DNA from: an uncultured Faecalibacterium sp.
Lineage (GTDB): Bacteria; Bacillota; Clostridia; Oscillospirales; Ruminococcaceae
Length of the DNA stretch: 52,624 bases
Reading direction: 5' to 3'
Assembly (NCBI GenBank): GCA_944385995.1
Contig: CALWZL010000008.1
Coordinates: forward strand, 1-52,624
Numbering within the stretch: the stretch's first letter is position 1; every line of letters begins with the position of its first letter. A program made the position numbers and the translations under genes. Below the pieces are notes generated by a model that had not been told where the DNA came from, ran no database searches, and saw nothing but the letters and a program-made list of their open reading frames with translations. Shown in pieces: positions 32,611 to 44,677 of the stretch.

Positions 32611-33369
32611 TCAGCCAATCCGCTGTTTTTTGTCCAGGCGGATTTTGTCGGCAATCATGGCGATGAACTCACTGTTGGTGGGCTTGCCCCGCATATTGTG
32701 AATGGTATAGCCGAAATAGCGGTTGAGGGTGTCCACGTCGCCCCGGTCCCAGGCCACCTCGATGGCATGCCGGATGGCCCGTTCCACCCGGCTGGCTGTG
32801 GTGGCGTTCTTCTGGGCAATGTCGGGGTAGAGCCGCTTGGTCACCGCGTTGATATAGTCCGGCGTATCCACGGCCATCAGGATGGCTTCCCGCAGGTACT
32901 GGTAACCCTTGATGTGAGCCGGCACGCCGATCTGATGTAGGATCTCGGTCACCGTCACCTCGTCGCTGTCGGCGGTGGTGAAGGGCGTCCGCTGCTCCGG
33001 CTTGGCGGCCGCCTTGAGCACCCGGCTCACCAGCACGCTCTCATCAAAGGGCTTGACAAAATAATAGGAAAAGCCTTCGTCCAGCAGTTCCTGGACCATT
33101 TCTTCACTCTGAAAGGCGCCTGTGACAAAGAACGAAGTGTGCCACTCCCCCGCTGCATTGTACCGCTGCTTGATGGTCAGCGCATCCAGGCCCGGCATAA
33201 ACGCATCCAGAAGCACCACGTTTGGCCGTACCGAGAGCATCTTCTGCAGCACCTTGGTTCCATCTTTTTCCACCACGGTGACATCCACACCCTTTTGCTC
33301 CAGCGCCTCGCGGCACAGCGGCGTGACCTCTGCTCCGGTATCCGACATCAAAAACTTGATCTTGTCCAT
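32611..33369 (-). CDS. spo0A: Sporulation master regulator Spo0A
   Basis: A 252-residue response regulator. Receiver: phospho-acceptor Asp55 ([10 protein letters not shown]), Thr83 and Lys106 (VKPFD). The C-terminal Spo0A domain has the recognition helix [18 protein letters not shown], the family signature. Oddity: the acidic pocket reads SDT at residues 9-11 where B. subtilis has ADD, so one Mg-binding acid is replaced by Thr. ATG at 33367-33369 has GGAGG upstream. Its leader is about 190 bases. Spo0A is kept even in poor or non-sporulating Oscillospiraceae, so sporulation cannot be concluded. Confidence 0.95.
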   Translation of the reverse strand: MDKIKFLMSDTGAEVTPLCREALEQKGVDVTVVEKDGTKVLQKMLSVRPNVVLLDAFMPGLDALTIKQRYNAAGEWHTSFFVTGAFQSEEMVQELLDEGFSYYFVKPFDESVLVSRVLKAAAKPEQRTPFTTADSDEVTVTEILHQIGVPAHIKGYQYLREAILMAVDTPDYINAVTKRLYPDIAQKNATTASRVERAIRHAIEVAWDRGDVDTLNRYFGYTIHNMRGKPTNSEFIAMIADKIRLDKKQRIG

Positions 33370-33671
33370 GATTGTTCCTCCCATGCGTAAAATGTACCCA
33401 GTCAAGCCCGCCGCTGCCGACGCACCGGCCGGAAGTTTGCGGTATCATGCAGGGGCGCACAAGAGTCCTGAAACCGGCATTTTTGTGTAAAAGCGCTGTT
33501 TTATGCGTGCTCTCGATCTTTCCCCGGCAGTTTCGGCGAATCAGATGCACCCCGTCCTTGCACTATAGATTTTACCATATTTTACCAGTCTCTTCAACAG
33601 TAAAAATTGCCAGATTTTGGGAATTTTGGCCTGCCGGTCCATCTTTCTGTTCCATCCGCTCGGGTTAGGGG
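33370..33671 (-). promoter_or_regulatory. spo0A promoter and long leader
   Basis: On the minus strand TTGAAG (33592-33597), 17 bases, TAAAAT (33569-33574). GGTAAAAT occurs twice in tandem ten bases apart at the promoter. The following leader of roughly 190 bases has no ORF and no structure I recognise. Between the promoter and the ligA stop only a weak hairpin is visible. Confidence 0.6.
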
Positions 33672-36064
<2,393 letters not shown>

Positions 36065-37039
36065 TCAGATCGAAATGGTATTGCAGACATCGAGCAGAAC
36101 CGGGTCCAGAGACTTGGTCATCTCCAGAGCCTCATCCACCGGATAATCCACCAGGGTCTCACCGCGCATACCGACAATACGGTTGAACTTGCCCTCATCG
36201 ATCAGGCAAACAGCACGATAGCCCATAGCAGAAGCATTGACGCGGTCACGCAGGGTGGGCGAACCGCCGCGCTGGACATGGCCCAGGATGGTGGCACGGG
36301 AATCAATGCCGGTGCGGGCCTGAATCTCATTGGCGATCTCCTGTGCGTGGCCCACGCCCTCGGCGACAATGATGATGAAGTGGTTCTTGCCGGTCTTTTT
36401 GGTCATCTCAATGCGGTCGAGAATGTCGCGCTGCATATCGAACTCATACTCCGGCAGCAGAACAGCCATGGCGCCCGAAGCAATGGCCACGTTCAAAGCG
36501 ATATAACCGGCGTTGCGGCCCATAACCTCGACAACGCTGCAGCGGTCATGGCTCTGGGTGGTATCGCGCAGTTTATCGATCATCTCCATGGCCGTGTTCA
36601 TGGCGGTATCGTAGCCGATGGTGTAATCGGTGCAGGCGATATCATTGTCGATGGTGCCGGGCAGGCCGATCATCGGAACGCCGCGGTGGGCCAGCTCCCG
36701 GGCGCCGCGGTAAGAACCATCGCCGCCGATGACAACCAGCGCATCAATGCCCAGCTCACGGCACTTGGCAGCGCCCTTGTCCTGGCCTTCCTTGGTCTTG
36801 AACTCCAGGCAGCGGGCCGTATACAGGATGGTGCCGCCGTCCTGGATGATGTTCGAGACGCTGCGCAGGTTCATCTCGTAGCACTCGCCGTTCAGCAGGC
36901 CATTGTAACCGCGCTGGATGCCGATCATCCGGTAACCTTTGTGGATGCCAGTACGGACGACTGCACGCACCGCTGCATTCATGCCAGGTGCATCGCCGCC
37001 GCTGGTCAGTACGCCAATGGATTTGATCTGTCTCTCCAT
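36065..37039 (-). CDS. pfkA: ATP-dependent 6-phosphofructokinase
   Basis: PfkA phosphorylates fructose-6-phosphate, the committed step of glycolysis. The 324-residue protein has GGDAPGMN at residues 14-21, GGDGS at about 105, the catalytic PGTIDNDI (TIDND about 129-133), MGRNAGYIAL and GHVQRGGSPT. The Gly in GGDGS next to the ATP site fits the ATP-using rather than PPi-using type. ATG at 37037-37039 has GGGAGG upstream. It follows dnaE and also has its own promoter. Confidence 0.96.
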   Translation of the reverse strand: MERQIKSIGVLTSGGDAPGMNAAVRAVVRTGIHKGYRMIGIQRGYNGLLNGECYEMNLRSVSNIIQDGGTILYTARCLEFKTKEGQDKGAAKCRELGIDALVVIGGDGSYRGARELAHRGVPMIGLPGTIDNDIACTDYTIGYDTAMNTAMEMIDKLRDTTQSHDRCSVVEVMGRNAGYIALNVAIASGAMAVLLPEYEFDMQRDILDRIEMTKKTGKNHFIIIVAEGVGHAQEIANEIQARTGIDSRATILGHVQRGGSPTLRDRVNASAMGYRAVCLIDEGKFNRIVGMRGETLVDYPVDEALEMTKSLDPVLLDVCNTISI

Positions 37040-37211
37040 AGTGGAAATCCTCCCATTCACATATGCCTTTTCCCTTTGATAAATGTTTCAATCCTTCTCA
37101 TTCCCAACGGCTCCTCCCTGCCCTTTCGGGCGGAAAGTCTGCCCAAGCCGGGACCCTGCCGCCCCGACTGCCATGCAGCAAAGACGCATGGGCCCATGCC
37201 GTATTACCAAC

Positions 37212-37240
37212 ATTATAGCACATTTTGTCCACTTTGAAAA
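37212..37240 (-). promoter_or_regulatory. Internal promoter of pfkA
   Basis: On the minus strand TTTTCA (37235-37240), 17 bases ending TGTGC, TATAAT (37212-37217). Perfect extended -10; it allows pfkA expression apart from dnaE. No terminator separates dnaE from it. Confidence 0.75.
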
Positions 37241-37273
37241 CACTGCACCCGGCCCGATTCACTCACATACATG

Positions 37274-40200
37274 TTATTTTGTTGCAACATTTCCTGTGCC
37301 GAGCAGCCGTTCCAGCTCCTGATAGAACAGCGGATGACCCGATGTGTACAGTCTCCGCGGTACAGCGAGCTTTTTCTGTACGTCGCACAAGTACAGAATC
37401 ACCGGGATATTGCCATCGAAAATTTCGAGCAGATTGATGACCTTGTCGTATTCTTTGCATGTCCGGGAGGGCAGCCGGATGTAGATCCGCCTGGGGGCCT
37501 CCCTGAGGGGGTCCGGGTGATATTCTCCCGGAGCTGCCGGGTTATACCGGTCGATGGGGATGATGGACTCCGCCATCAGCTTGGCCGGTTCATCTTCCCG
37601 CACCGACAGCCGTCCGTCAATCACCACAACGGCATTTTCCTGCAGGGAATCCCGGAAGGTATCCAGCACCCGCGGGAACACGATAACCTCCAGCGTGCCG
37701 GTCAGATCCTCCACGCTGGTAAAAGCCATCATGCTGTTGTTCTTGGTGGTCATCATCCGGTTTCGAACGATGGTGCAGACGATCCGCACCTTGGTATTGT
37801 CCAGCTTGTGGGCGTCCTCCCCTGTCAGCATCTTGATGCTGTGGGAAGCATATCGGGCTGATTGCTCCCGGTAGGCATCCAGCGGATGACCGGACAGGTA
37901 CAACCCGCTGACCTCCTTCTCCATTTTAAGCAGATCTCCATGGGGATATTCGGGCAGGTTCTGCAATTGGTATCCGTCCGAGACCGGCTCATTCCCGCCC
38001 GCCATCACCGCGAACAGGTCCAGCTGGCCATCCAGGTTTCGCCGGGCGTCATTTTCAACGCTCTTGAGAATGCCTTCCACCGCTTCCACCTGACTGCGGC
38101 GGGTGGCACCCGTGCAGTCAAAGGCGCCGGCCTTGATGAGGCACTCGACGGCCCGCCGGTTCAGTTCGTTGCCGTGCATCCGCTTGCAGAAGTCGTAGAG
38201 ACTGGAAAACGGTTTTTCTTCACGTTCCCGGACCACATTTTCGATCAGGTTGCGGCCCACGTTTTTGACCGCATTGAGCCCGAAGCGAATCTGGCCCTCG
38301 CCGTCGGCCGTAAAGCCGCCGCCTGAGATATTGATGTCCGGCGGCAGAACGCGGATGCCCAGCCGGGTGCACTCGGCGGTATATTCAATGACCTTGTCGG
38401 TGTTGTCCAAAACGCTGGTCAACAGGGCCGCCATAAACGCGGCCGGATAGTGGCACTTGAGATAAGCAGTCTGGTAAGCCACATAGGCATAGCAGGCCGC
38501 GTGGCTCTTGTTGAACGCATAGGACGCAAAGCTGGACATCTCGTCGTAGATTTCATTCGCCACCTGCTCTGAGATGCCATTGGCCACACAGCCCGGGCAC
38601 TCGTGTCCCGGCTCAGTGCAGCCGTGGATAAAGTGCTCCCGCTCCGCTTCCATAACGTCGTGCTTTTTCTTGCTCATGGCCCGGCGGACGTTGTCGGCCT
38701 GGCCGAACGAAAAGCCCGCCAACTCCCGGAAAATCTGCATCACCTGTTCCTGATAGACGATGCACCCGTTGGTGACATCCAGGATGTGGGCCAGCTGGGG
38801 CGTCTTGTAGCTGATCTTGTCCGGCTCGTGGCGGTTCCGCAGATAGGTGGGGATGGACTCCATGGGCCCCGGCCGGTACAAGCTAATCAGAGCGATGACA
38901 TCTTCCAGATTCTCCGGCTGCAAGCCCATCAGGACCTGACGCATGCCCGAAGATTCCAGCTGGAACACCCCTTCGGTCTCACCGCGGCCCAACATCTGAT
39001 AGGTGGCCTGATCGTCATAATCCAGTTTGGACATGGCGAAATCCGGCTCTTTCTTTTGGATGGCGGTTTCGGCGTCCCGGATGACGGTGAGGGTCCGCAG
39101 ACCCAGAAAGTCCATCTTGAGCAGGCCCAGCTCCTCGATCTCGGTCATATTGAACTGGGTGACCGGCAATCCATCGTTGGTGGCCAGCGGCAGATAATAG
39201 TCCACCGGCTCGGGGGTGATGACGACGCCGGCCGCATGGGTGGAGGCGTGCCGGGGCATTCCTTCCACCTTGGCGGCGGTGTCGATCAACTCCTTGACCT
39301 GGGGGTCAGAGTCGTACATCTTCTTCAGCTCGGTGGATACCTCAAGGGCCCGCTTCAGAGTCATCTTGAGTTCCATCGGGACCTGTTTTGCCACCGTATC
39401 CACGCTTTGATAGGGCAGTCCCATCACCCGGCCAACATCCCGGATGGCGTTGCGGGCCGCCATGGTTCCAAAGGTGACAATCTGGGCCACATGGTCTGAG
39501 CCATACTTCCGGTTAACATAGTCGATGACTTCCTGGCGGCGCTCGTAGCAGAAATCCACGTCGAAATCCGGCATGCTGACCCGTTCCGGGTTGAGGAACC
39601 GCTCAAAAATCAGATTATACCGAATCGGGTCAATGTCGGTGATGCCGACACAATAAGCTGCGATGCTGCCCGCGCCGGAACCGCGTCCCGGACCCACCGG
39701 AATGTTTTGGCTCTTGGCAAAGTTGATGTAGTCAAAGACAATCAGATAGTAGTTGGTGTAGCCCATGGACCGGATCACCCCGATCTCATAGGCCAGGCGT
39801 TCTCTGTTGGCCTGGGGAACATCGGGTCCATACCGGCGTTCCAATCCTTCCCAACACAGTTTTTCAAAATAGGCCTGGTTGTCCATCCCATCAGGCGCCT
39901 TATAGTAGGGAATCTTGGTATGGCCGAAATCAAAGTCAAAATTGCACTGCTCGGCAATCTTGACGGTATTGGCGCAGGCCTCCGGCACCATCGAAAAGAG
40001 ATCGTACATCTCATCGGTGGTTTTCAGATAAAACTCGTCGGTCTGAAATTCCATCTTGTCCGCATCCTGGATGGTTTTGCCGGTCTGGATGCAGAGCAGA
40101 ATTTCCTGGACCCGGGCGTCTTCCTTGCGCAGATAGTGGGCATCATTGGTGGCCGCCATGGGAATCCCGGTATCCCGTGCCAGCTGAATCAGCTGGGGCA

Positions 40201-40777
40201 GGACCGTTTCGTCCTGGGCCAGGCCGTGGTCCTGCAGCTCAATATAGTAGTTGCCCTGTCCAAACAGGTCATTGTACCACAGGGCGGCGGATTTGGCCCG
40301 CTCGTAATCCCCCGCCAGCAATGCCTGGGGGATTTCGCCTGCCAGACAGGCCGACAGACAGATCAGACCTTCGTGGTACTGTTCCAACAGCTGCTTATCA
40401 ATCCGCGGCTTGGAATAAAAGCCCTCGGTGAAAGCAGCCGATACCATTTTGATGAGGTTTTTGTAGCCGGTCTCATTCTTGCACAGCAAGATCAAGTGGT
40501 TGTTGCCGTCGATCTTGCTGACCTTATCAAAGCGGGTGCGTGTGGCTACATAGACTTCACACCCGATGATGGGCTGAATGCCTGCTTTTTTGGCGGCCTT
40601 GTAAAACTGCACACACCCGTACATCACCCCGTGGTCGGTGCAGGCGATGGCCGTCTGGCCGCACTCCTTGACCCGCTCCATCATCTGATCGATGCGGCAG
40701 GCGCCGTCCAACAGGCTGTATTCGGTATGAACATGCAGGTGTACAAAGCCGCGCTGTGCGGCGGTGGTTTCACTCAC
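37274..40777 (-). CDS. dnaE: DNA polymerase III alpha subunit (DnaE)
   Basis: A 1167-residue replicative polymerase of the DnaE type. It opens with the PHP domain (HLHVHTEYSLLDG at about 13-25, with metal-binding histidines), then the polymerase core with catalytic Asp404, Asp406 and probably Asp408 in MPDFDVDFC, a GPGRGSGAGS phosphate-binding loop, helix-hairpin-helix, and a C-terminal OB domain (RIVCTIVRNRMMTTKNNSMMAF). The start is a GTG at 40775-40777 with GGGGGGAG upstream, overlapping the whiA stop by 8 bases. Confidence 0.97.
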   Translation of the reverse strand: MSETTAAQRGFVHLHVHTEYSLLDGACRIDQMMERVKECGQTAIACTDHGVMYGCVQFYKAAKKAGIQPIIGCEVYVATRTRFDKVSKIDGNNHLILLCKNETGYKNLIKMVSAAFTEGFYSKPRIDKQLLEQYHEGLICLSACLAGEIPQALLAGDYERAKSAALWYNDLFGQGNYYIELQDHGLAQDETVLPQLIQLARDTGIPMAATNDAHYLRKEDARVQEILLCIQTGKTIQDADKMEFQTDEFYLKTTDEMYDLFSMVPEACANTVKIAEQCNFDFDFGHTKIPYYKAPDGMDNQAYFEKLCWEGLERRYGPDVPQANRERLAYEIGVIRSMGYTNYYLIVFDYINFAKSQNIPVGPGRGSGAGSIAAYCVGITDIDPIRYNLIFERFLNPERVSMPDFDVDFCYERRQEVIDYVNRKYGSDHVAQIVTFGTMAARNAIRDVGRVMGLPYQSVDTVAKQVPMELKMTLKRALEVSTELKKMYDSDPQVKELIDTAAKVEGMPRHASTHAAGVVITPEPVDYYLPLATNDGLPVTQFNMTEIEELGLLKMDFLGLRTLTVIRDAETAIQKKEPDFAMSKLDYDDQATYQMLGRGETEGVFQLESSGMRQVLMGLQPENLEDVIALISLYRPGPMESIPTYLRNRHEPDKISYKTPQLAHILDVTNGCIVYQEQVMQIFRELAGFSFGQADNVRRAMSKKKHDVMEAEREHFIHGCTEPGHECPGCVANGISEQVANEIYDEMSSFASYAFNKSHAACYAYVAYQTAYLKCHYPAAFMAALLTSVLDNTDKVIEYTAECTRLGIRVLPPDINISGGGFTADGEGQIRFGLNAVKNVGRNLIENVVREREEKPFSSLYDFCKRMHGNELNRRAVECLIKAGAFDCTGATRRSQVEAVEGILKSVENDARRNLDGQLDLFAVMAGGNEPVSDGYQLQNLPEYPHGDLLKMEKEVSGLYLSGHPLDAYREQSARYASHSIKMLTGEDAHKLDNTKVRIVCTIVRNRMMTTKNNSMMAFTSVEDLTGTLEVIVFPRVLDTFRDSLQENAVVVIDGRLSVREDEPAKLMAESIIPIDRYNPAAPGEYHPDPLREAPRRIYIRLPSRTCKEYDKVINLLEIFDGNIPVILYLCDVQKKLAVPRRLYTSGHPLFYQELERLLGTGNVATK

Positions 40778-41702
40778 GGTGTAGTTCTCCCCCCTCCTTC
40801 CGGGCCCGCAGGTCGGCAGACAGCGCCTCCAGCCGTTTCAGCCGATGGGCCAGGCCCGACTTGCTGGGCCGCGGCTCAAAGGTTTCGCAGAGGGCCGACA
40901 GGGACAGCTCGGGATACTGGAGCCGCTTGACGGCCGTTTCCCGCAGCGGCTCGGGCAGTGCCTCCAGCGCATCCTGTTCCTGCAGATAGCGCAGGGCCTT
41001 GATGGCCGACGTATTCGCCCGGACCATCTTGCCCAGATTGGCGGTTTCACAGTTGGTATACCGGTTGACCCGGTTGCGGACCGATTTGACGGCCTGCTCG
41101 GTATTCATCAAACCGGCGGCCTTTTCGGCCCCCATAAAAATCAACAGCGCCTGGATGTTGGCACAGGCTTTCAGATAGATGACGTTGACCCCCTTGCGGC
41201 GGCTGCGCCGGGGCGCAAATTCGTGCTCTGCCAGCAGAGCTTCAAAATCCCGGGCCAAATTGGTGCGCGGAGTGGTAAATTCCAGATGGTAGCCTTTCTG
41301 CGGGTCGGTAACGGTGCCGCAGCTGAGAAAGGCCGCCCCCACATAGGCGCTGACGCTTCCCCGGCTGCGGATCAGAGCCGGGTCAATCTGAAGGCTTGTC
41401 TCGTTGCCGTTGGTCCCAAACAGGGCGTGCATCTGGAGCACCTGATCCGGCTGGCTGATGCTGAATTCATAGACCGCGCCGCTGGCGTGCTCCCGGCAGC
41501 GGATCTCTCCCTGAATGCCGCAGCGCGCAAAACACTGCTGGGCATAATCGGCGGTTTCGGCCTGTTCCGTCTGGAGCACCAGGCCCTTGGTATCAAAATG
41601 TTTTGCAAAGCAGGCCAGCCCATAGCAGGCCGCCCGAACGGTATTGTCTCCGGTGAGCTCCCGTCCTGCGATCTCACATCTGGCCTCGGAGGCAAAGCTC
41701 AT
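40770..41702 (-). CDS. whiA: WhiA-family DNA-binding protein
   Basis: A 310-residue WhiA. The N-terminal two-thirds is the degenerate LAGLIDADG homing-endonuclease-like fold (YVGAAFLSCGTVTDPQKGYHLEF in pieces) and the C terminus a helix-turn-helix (LPEPLRETAVKRLQYPELSLSALCE). WhiA is a sporulation regulator in Actinobacteria and acts on division and chromosome segregation in Bacillus. ATG at 41700-41702 has GGAAGGA upstream. It lies between rapZ and dnaE; rapZ-whiA is a classic Gram-positive pair. Confidence 0.95.
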   Translation of the reverse strand: MSFASEARCEIAGRELTGDNTVRAACYGLACFAKHFDTKGLVLQTEQAETADYAQQCFARCGIQGEIRCREHASGAVYEFSISQPDQVLQMHALFGTNGNETSLQIDPALIRSRGSVSAYVGAAFLSCGTVTDPQKGYHLEFTTPRTNLARDFEALLAEHEFAPRRSRRKGVNVIYLKACANIQALLIFMGAEKAAGLMNTEQAVKSVRNRVNRYTNCETANLGKMVRANTSAIKALRYLQEQDALEALPEPLRETAVKRLQYPELSLSALCETFEPRPSKSGLAHRLKRLEALSADLRARKEGGELHRE

Positions 41703-41730
41703 GCTCTGTTCCTTCCTTTTTATAATAGGG

Positions 41731-42594
41731 TTACCGGGCGGCGTCCCGATGCTGGACGCTGACGGCATATCCCAGCTTTTCACAGTAGGCGGCGATCTTC
41801 CGGGCAAAGGTGATGGAGCGATGCTTGCCGCCGGTGCAGCCCACCGCGATGGTCAGCTCACTCTTTCCCTCTTTTACATAGAGGGGAATCGCATAATCCA
41901 GCAGGTATTCAATCCGGTGCAGCAGTTCCTGGGACTCGGCAAACTTCATCACGTAGTCCACCACTTCCTGATCCATGCCGGTCTTGTGTTTCAGCTCGGG
42001 CACATAGAAGGGATTGGGCAGACACCGGACATCCAGCACCAGATCCGCCTCTCCCGGCAGGCCAAACTTGAACCCGAACGACATGACATTCAGCTTCATG
42101 GCAGCCTTGGCCCCGCCGCCCGGCAAAAACAGATCACAGATCCGCTCCTTGTTCTGGGCGGTGGACAATAGCGTCGTGTCGATGACATAGTCGGCCCGGT
42201 CCAGCAGCGGCTGCAATATTTTCCGTTCCCGGGCCAGCGCCTCGGTGGTGGGGATATCTTCCGCCTGACTGATGGGGTGGCGGCGGCGCGTCTCTTTATA
42301 GCGACGGCACAGGACATCGTCCGACGAATCCAAAAAGAGGATTTTGTAGGGGGTCTGCTGCAGGTCCAGCTGATCCAGCGCTTCCCGGATCTCTTCCTGC
42401 GAGCGGCAGCCCCGCACATCCATCGAGATGGCAACCCGGTCCAGCTGGCTGTCGCCGGCGCGGGAAAACGCCACAATCTTGGGCAGCAGCCAGGCCGGGA
42501 TGTTGTCCATACAGAAATACCCGATATCCTCCAGTGCATTCATCGAGACCGATTTTCCCGAGCCCGAAAGCCCGCTTACGATCAACAGCTCCAT
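41731..42594 (-). CDS. rapZ: RapZ/YvcJ nucleotide-binding protein
   Basis: A 287-residue RapZ. Walker A GLSGSGKS at residues 8-15, a Walker B-like FLDSSDD segment, and the C-terminal conserved GCTGGKHRSI region. In E. coli RapZ binds small RNAs controlling GlmS; in Gram-positives it binds nucleotides and links to metabolism. ATG at 42592-42594 has GGAGG seven bases upstream. Placed between murB and whiA. Confidence 0.96.
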   Translation of the reverse strand: MELLIVSGLSGSGKSVSMNALEDIGYFCMDNIPAWLLPKIVAFSRAGDSQLDRVAISMDVRGCRSQEEIREALDQLDLQQTPYKILFLDSSDDVLCRRYKETRRRHPISQAEDIPTTEALARERKILQPLLDRADYVIDTTLLSTAQNKERICDLFLPGGGAKAAMKLNVMSFGFKFGLPGEADLVLDVRCLPNPFYVPELKHKTGMDQEVVDYVMKFAESQELLHRIEYLLDYAIPLYVKEGKSELTIAVGCTGGKHRSITFARKIAAYCEKLGYAVSVQHRDAAR

Positions 42595-42616
42595 AAAACC
42601 GCCTCCCCCACTTCCT

Positions 42617-43531
42617 TTAACATTCTACGACCCGGATCTCCTTTTCCAGGGTATAGCCGGTCTGTTCCCGCACGATGGTCTGGACTTCCTGACAGAGAGC
42701 CAGCACATCGGCACAGGTCGCCCCGCCCAAATTGACCACAAAACCGCAGTGTTTCTCGCTGATGGCGGCTCCGCCGTGGCGATAGCCCCGCAACCCGCAC
42801 TGGTCAATCAGGGCCCCCGCAAAGGCACCCACCGGGCGCTTGAAGGTGCTTCCGGCACTGGGTTTATCCAGGGGCTGTTTATCGCGGCGGCGGCCCATCA
42901 GGTCGTTCATCTGGTCACTGATCTTCTGGGAATCTCCCGGCGCCAGGCGCACCTTGGCCGAGAGGATGCAGTCGCCGCTTTCCTCGAAGATGCTGTGGCG
43001 GTAGCGCAAATCCAGCGCGTCGGCGGGCGTTTCCACAATCTCCCCGGATGCGTTCAGATGCCGGACCGACACCAATACATCTTTCATTTCCCCGCCGTAG
43101 GCGCCGGCGTTCATATACACCGCGCCGCCCACTGTGCCGGGGATTCCATAGGCAAATTCCAGGCCGGTAAGGCTGGCCCGAAGGGCCGCCATACAGAGCA
43201 TATTCAGGGGCATGCCAGCCGGGGCGGACAAAACATTCCCTTCCTGCCGGACTTCCCCTTTCATGCCGGCCAGGCAGATCACCGCGCCGGACCAGCCTTT
43301 ATCTCCAAAGAGGATATTGCTGCCGTTGCCCAGGAGATAGAAGGGCCCCCCCTGCGCCTTGCACAGGGCGATGGCCCTGCACAGTTCTTCCTCCCGGGTG
43401 GGCTGGACGAAAACCGCGGCGGGGCCGCCGATCTTAAAAGTCGTATGGGCAGTCAGCGGCTCCTGTTCCCGGTACGGGATGCCGGCCGCTTTCAGCCCTT
43501 CTTTCAATGCGTCGATGGTATTCAGCTCCAA
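42617..43531 (-). CDS. murB: UDP-N-acetylenolpyruvoylglucosamine reductase
   Basis: MurB reduces the enolpyruvyl group to give UDP-N-acetylmuramate for peptidoglycan. The 304-residue protein has FAD-binding motifs TTFKIGGPA, LGNGSNILF and YGIPGTVGGAVYMNAGAYGGEM in pieces, the catalytic Ser in AGSTFKRP and a conserved Glu near the end. It is the shorter type II MurB of Firmicutes. The start is a TTG at 43529-43531 with GAGGG seven bases upstream; no ATG or GTG fits. It follows hprK by 12 bases. Confidence 0.95.
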   Translation of the reverse strand: MELNTIDALKEGLKAAGIPYREQEPLTAHTTFKIGGPAAVFVQPTREEELCRAIALCKAQGGPFYLLGNGSNILFGDKGWSGAVICLAGMKGEVRQEGNVLSAPAGMPLNMLCMAALRASLTGLEFAYGIPGTVGGAVYMNAGAYGGEMKDVLVSVRHLNASGEIVETPADALDLRYRHSIFEESGDCILSAKVRLAPGDSQKISDQMNDLMGRRRDKQPLDKPSAGSTFKRPVGAFAGALIDQCGLRGYRHGGAAISEKHCGFVVNLGGATCADVLALCQEVQTIVREQTGYTLEKEIRVVEC

Positions 43532-43543
43532 GATCCTGCCCTC

Positions 43544-44479
43544 TCAGTCTACCGTGTCATCCAGACCCAGACGGATCAGCAGCTCCTTGGCTGCGTTGTA
43601 ACCCATCTTCTTCTGGCGGTTGTTGATGGCGGCAGTCTCCAGCACCACAGCCAGATTGCGTCCCGGGGAAACCGGAATGGCCGTGCTGGGGATCTTGACG
43701 CCCAGAATTTCGTAGTATTCGGTCTCCAGGCCGGTGCGCTGGTAGTTCTTGGTGGGGTCCCAGGCTTCCAGCTGGACCACCAGATCCACCGTCTCATTCA
43801 CCTTGACGGCACCCACGCCATACACCCGGGCCACGTTGACAATACCAATGCCACGCAGCTCGATGAAGTGGCGGATGTTCTCGGGGGCCGTACCCATGAT
43901 CTGGCGGTTGGAAACCTTCCGCAGCTCGACGGCATCGTCGGCCACCAGGCGGTGTCCCCGCTTGACCAGCTCAATGGCCAGCTCACTCTTGCCAATGCCG
44001 CTGTCGCCCAGAATCAGAATGCCCTCGCCGTACACCTCCACCAGGACGCCGTGACGGGTAATCCGGGGGGCCAGGGCCATATTCAAGGTACTGATGAGGC
44101 TGCCCATCAAAACACAGGTCGTCTCGTTGGAGCGCAGCAGGGCCACCTTATATTTCTGGGCCAGCTCCACCATTTCGGGGAAGGGCGTCAGCTCATCGCT
44201 GCGGGAGACAATCACCGCCGGCGGCATCGCCCCAAACAGATGGTCCAGCGCCTCATAACGGCGGTCGGGCGTCTGGACCGAAAGGAAGTTCATCTCGGCC
44301 AGACCCATGATTTGCAGGCGCAGATTGTCAAAATACTCATAATATCCCGCCAGGAACAGGCCCGGGCGGTTGACCTCGGCGATTTCGACGTTGATCTCGC
44401 TCAGCTCACGCGGGGTATAGACCACTTCCATATTGACCCGCTCGGACAGTTTGGCGAGTGATACGGTAAAATTTTCCAT
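43544..44479 (-). CDS. hprK: HPr kinase/phosphorylase
   Basis: HprK phosphorylates and dephosphorylates Ser46 of HPr, the switch for CcpA-type carbon catabolite repression. The 311-residue protein has an N-terminal substrate-like domain, Walker A GDSGIGKS at 158-165, the catalytic VADDAVELRK and the C-terminal signature ELRGIGIVNVARVYGVGAV in pieces. ATG at 44477-44479 has GGGAGG upstream. It heads hprK-murB-rapZ-whiA-dnaE-pfkA behind a good promoter. Confidence 0.97.
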   Translation of the reverse strand: MENFTVSLAKLSERVNMEVVYTPRELSEINVEIAEVNRPGLFLAGYYEYFDNLRLQIMGLAEMNFLSVQTPDRRYEALDHLFGAMPPAVIVSRSDELTPFPEMVELAQKYKVALLRSNETTCVLMGSLISTLNMALAPRITRHGVLVEVYGEGILILGDSGIGKSELAIELVKRGHRLVADDAVELRKVSNRQIMGTAPENIRHFIELRGIGIVNVARVYGVGAVKVNETVDLVVQLEAWDPTKNYQRTGLETEYYEILGVKIPSTAIPVSPGRNLAVVLETAAINNRQKKMGYNAAKELLIRLGLDDTVD

Positions 44480-44567
44480 CCTTATTTCCTCCCTGTGGCG
44501 GCCGCTTCCGGCAGCCGTCCGTTTCGGTCGGGACTTGCAGGCTGTGCGCAAATTTCCCATTTTTTAT

Positions 44568-44596
44568 ATTATAATCAAAACCGTCCGGGATTACAA
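44568..44596 (-). promoter_or_regulatory. hprK operon promoter
   Basis: On the minus strand TTGTAA (44591-44596), 17 bases, TATAAT (44568-44573), about 90 bases before hprK. It is divergent from the nptA promoter. Confidence 0.8.
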
Positions 44597-44677
44597 TTCC
44601 CAGCGAATCATTTTTCCCGTATTGCGCCCCGGAGCATTCTACGGTATACTGTGGAAGGCGGTTTGATTGGAACGGTT

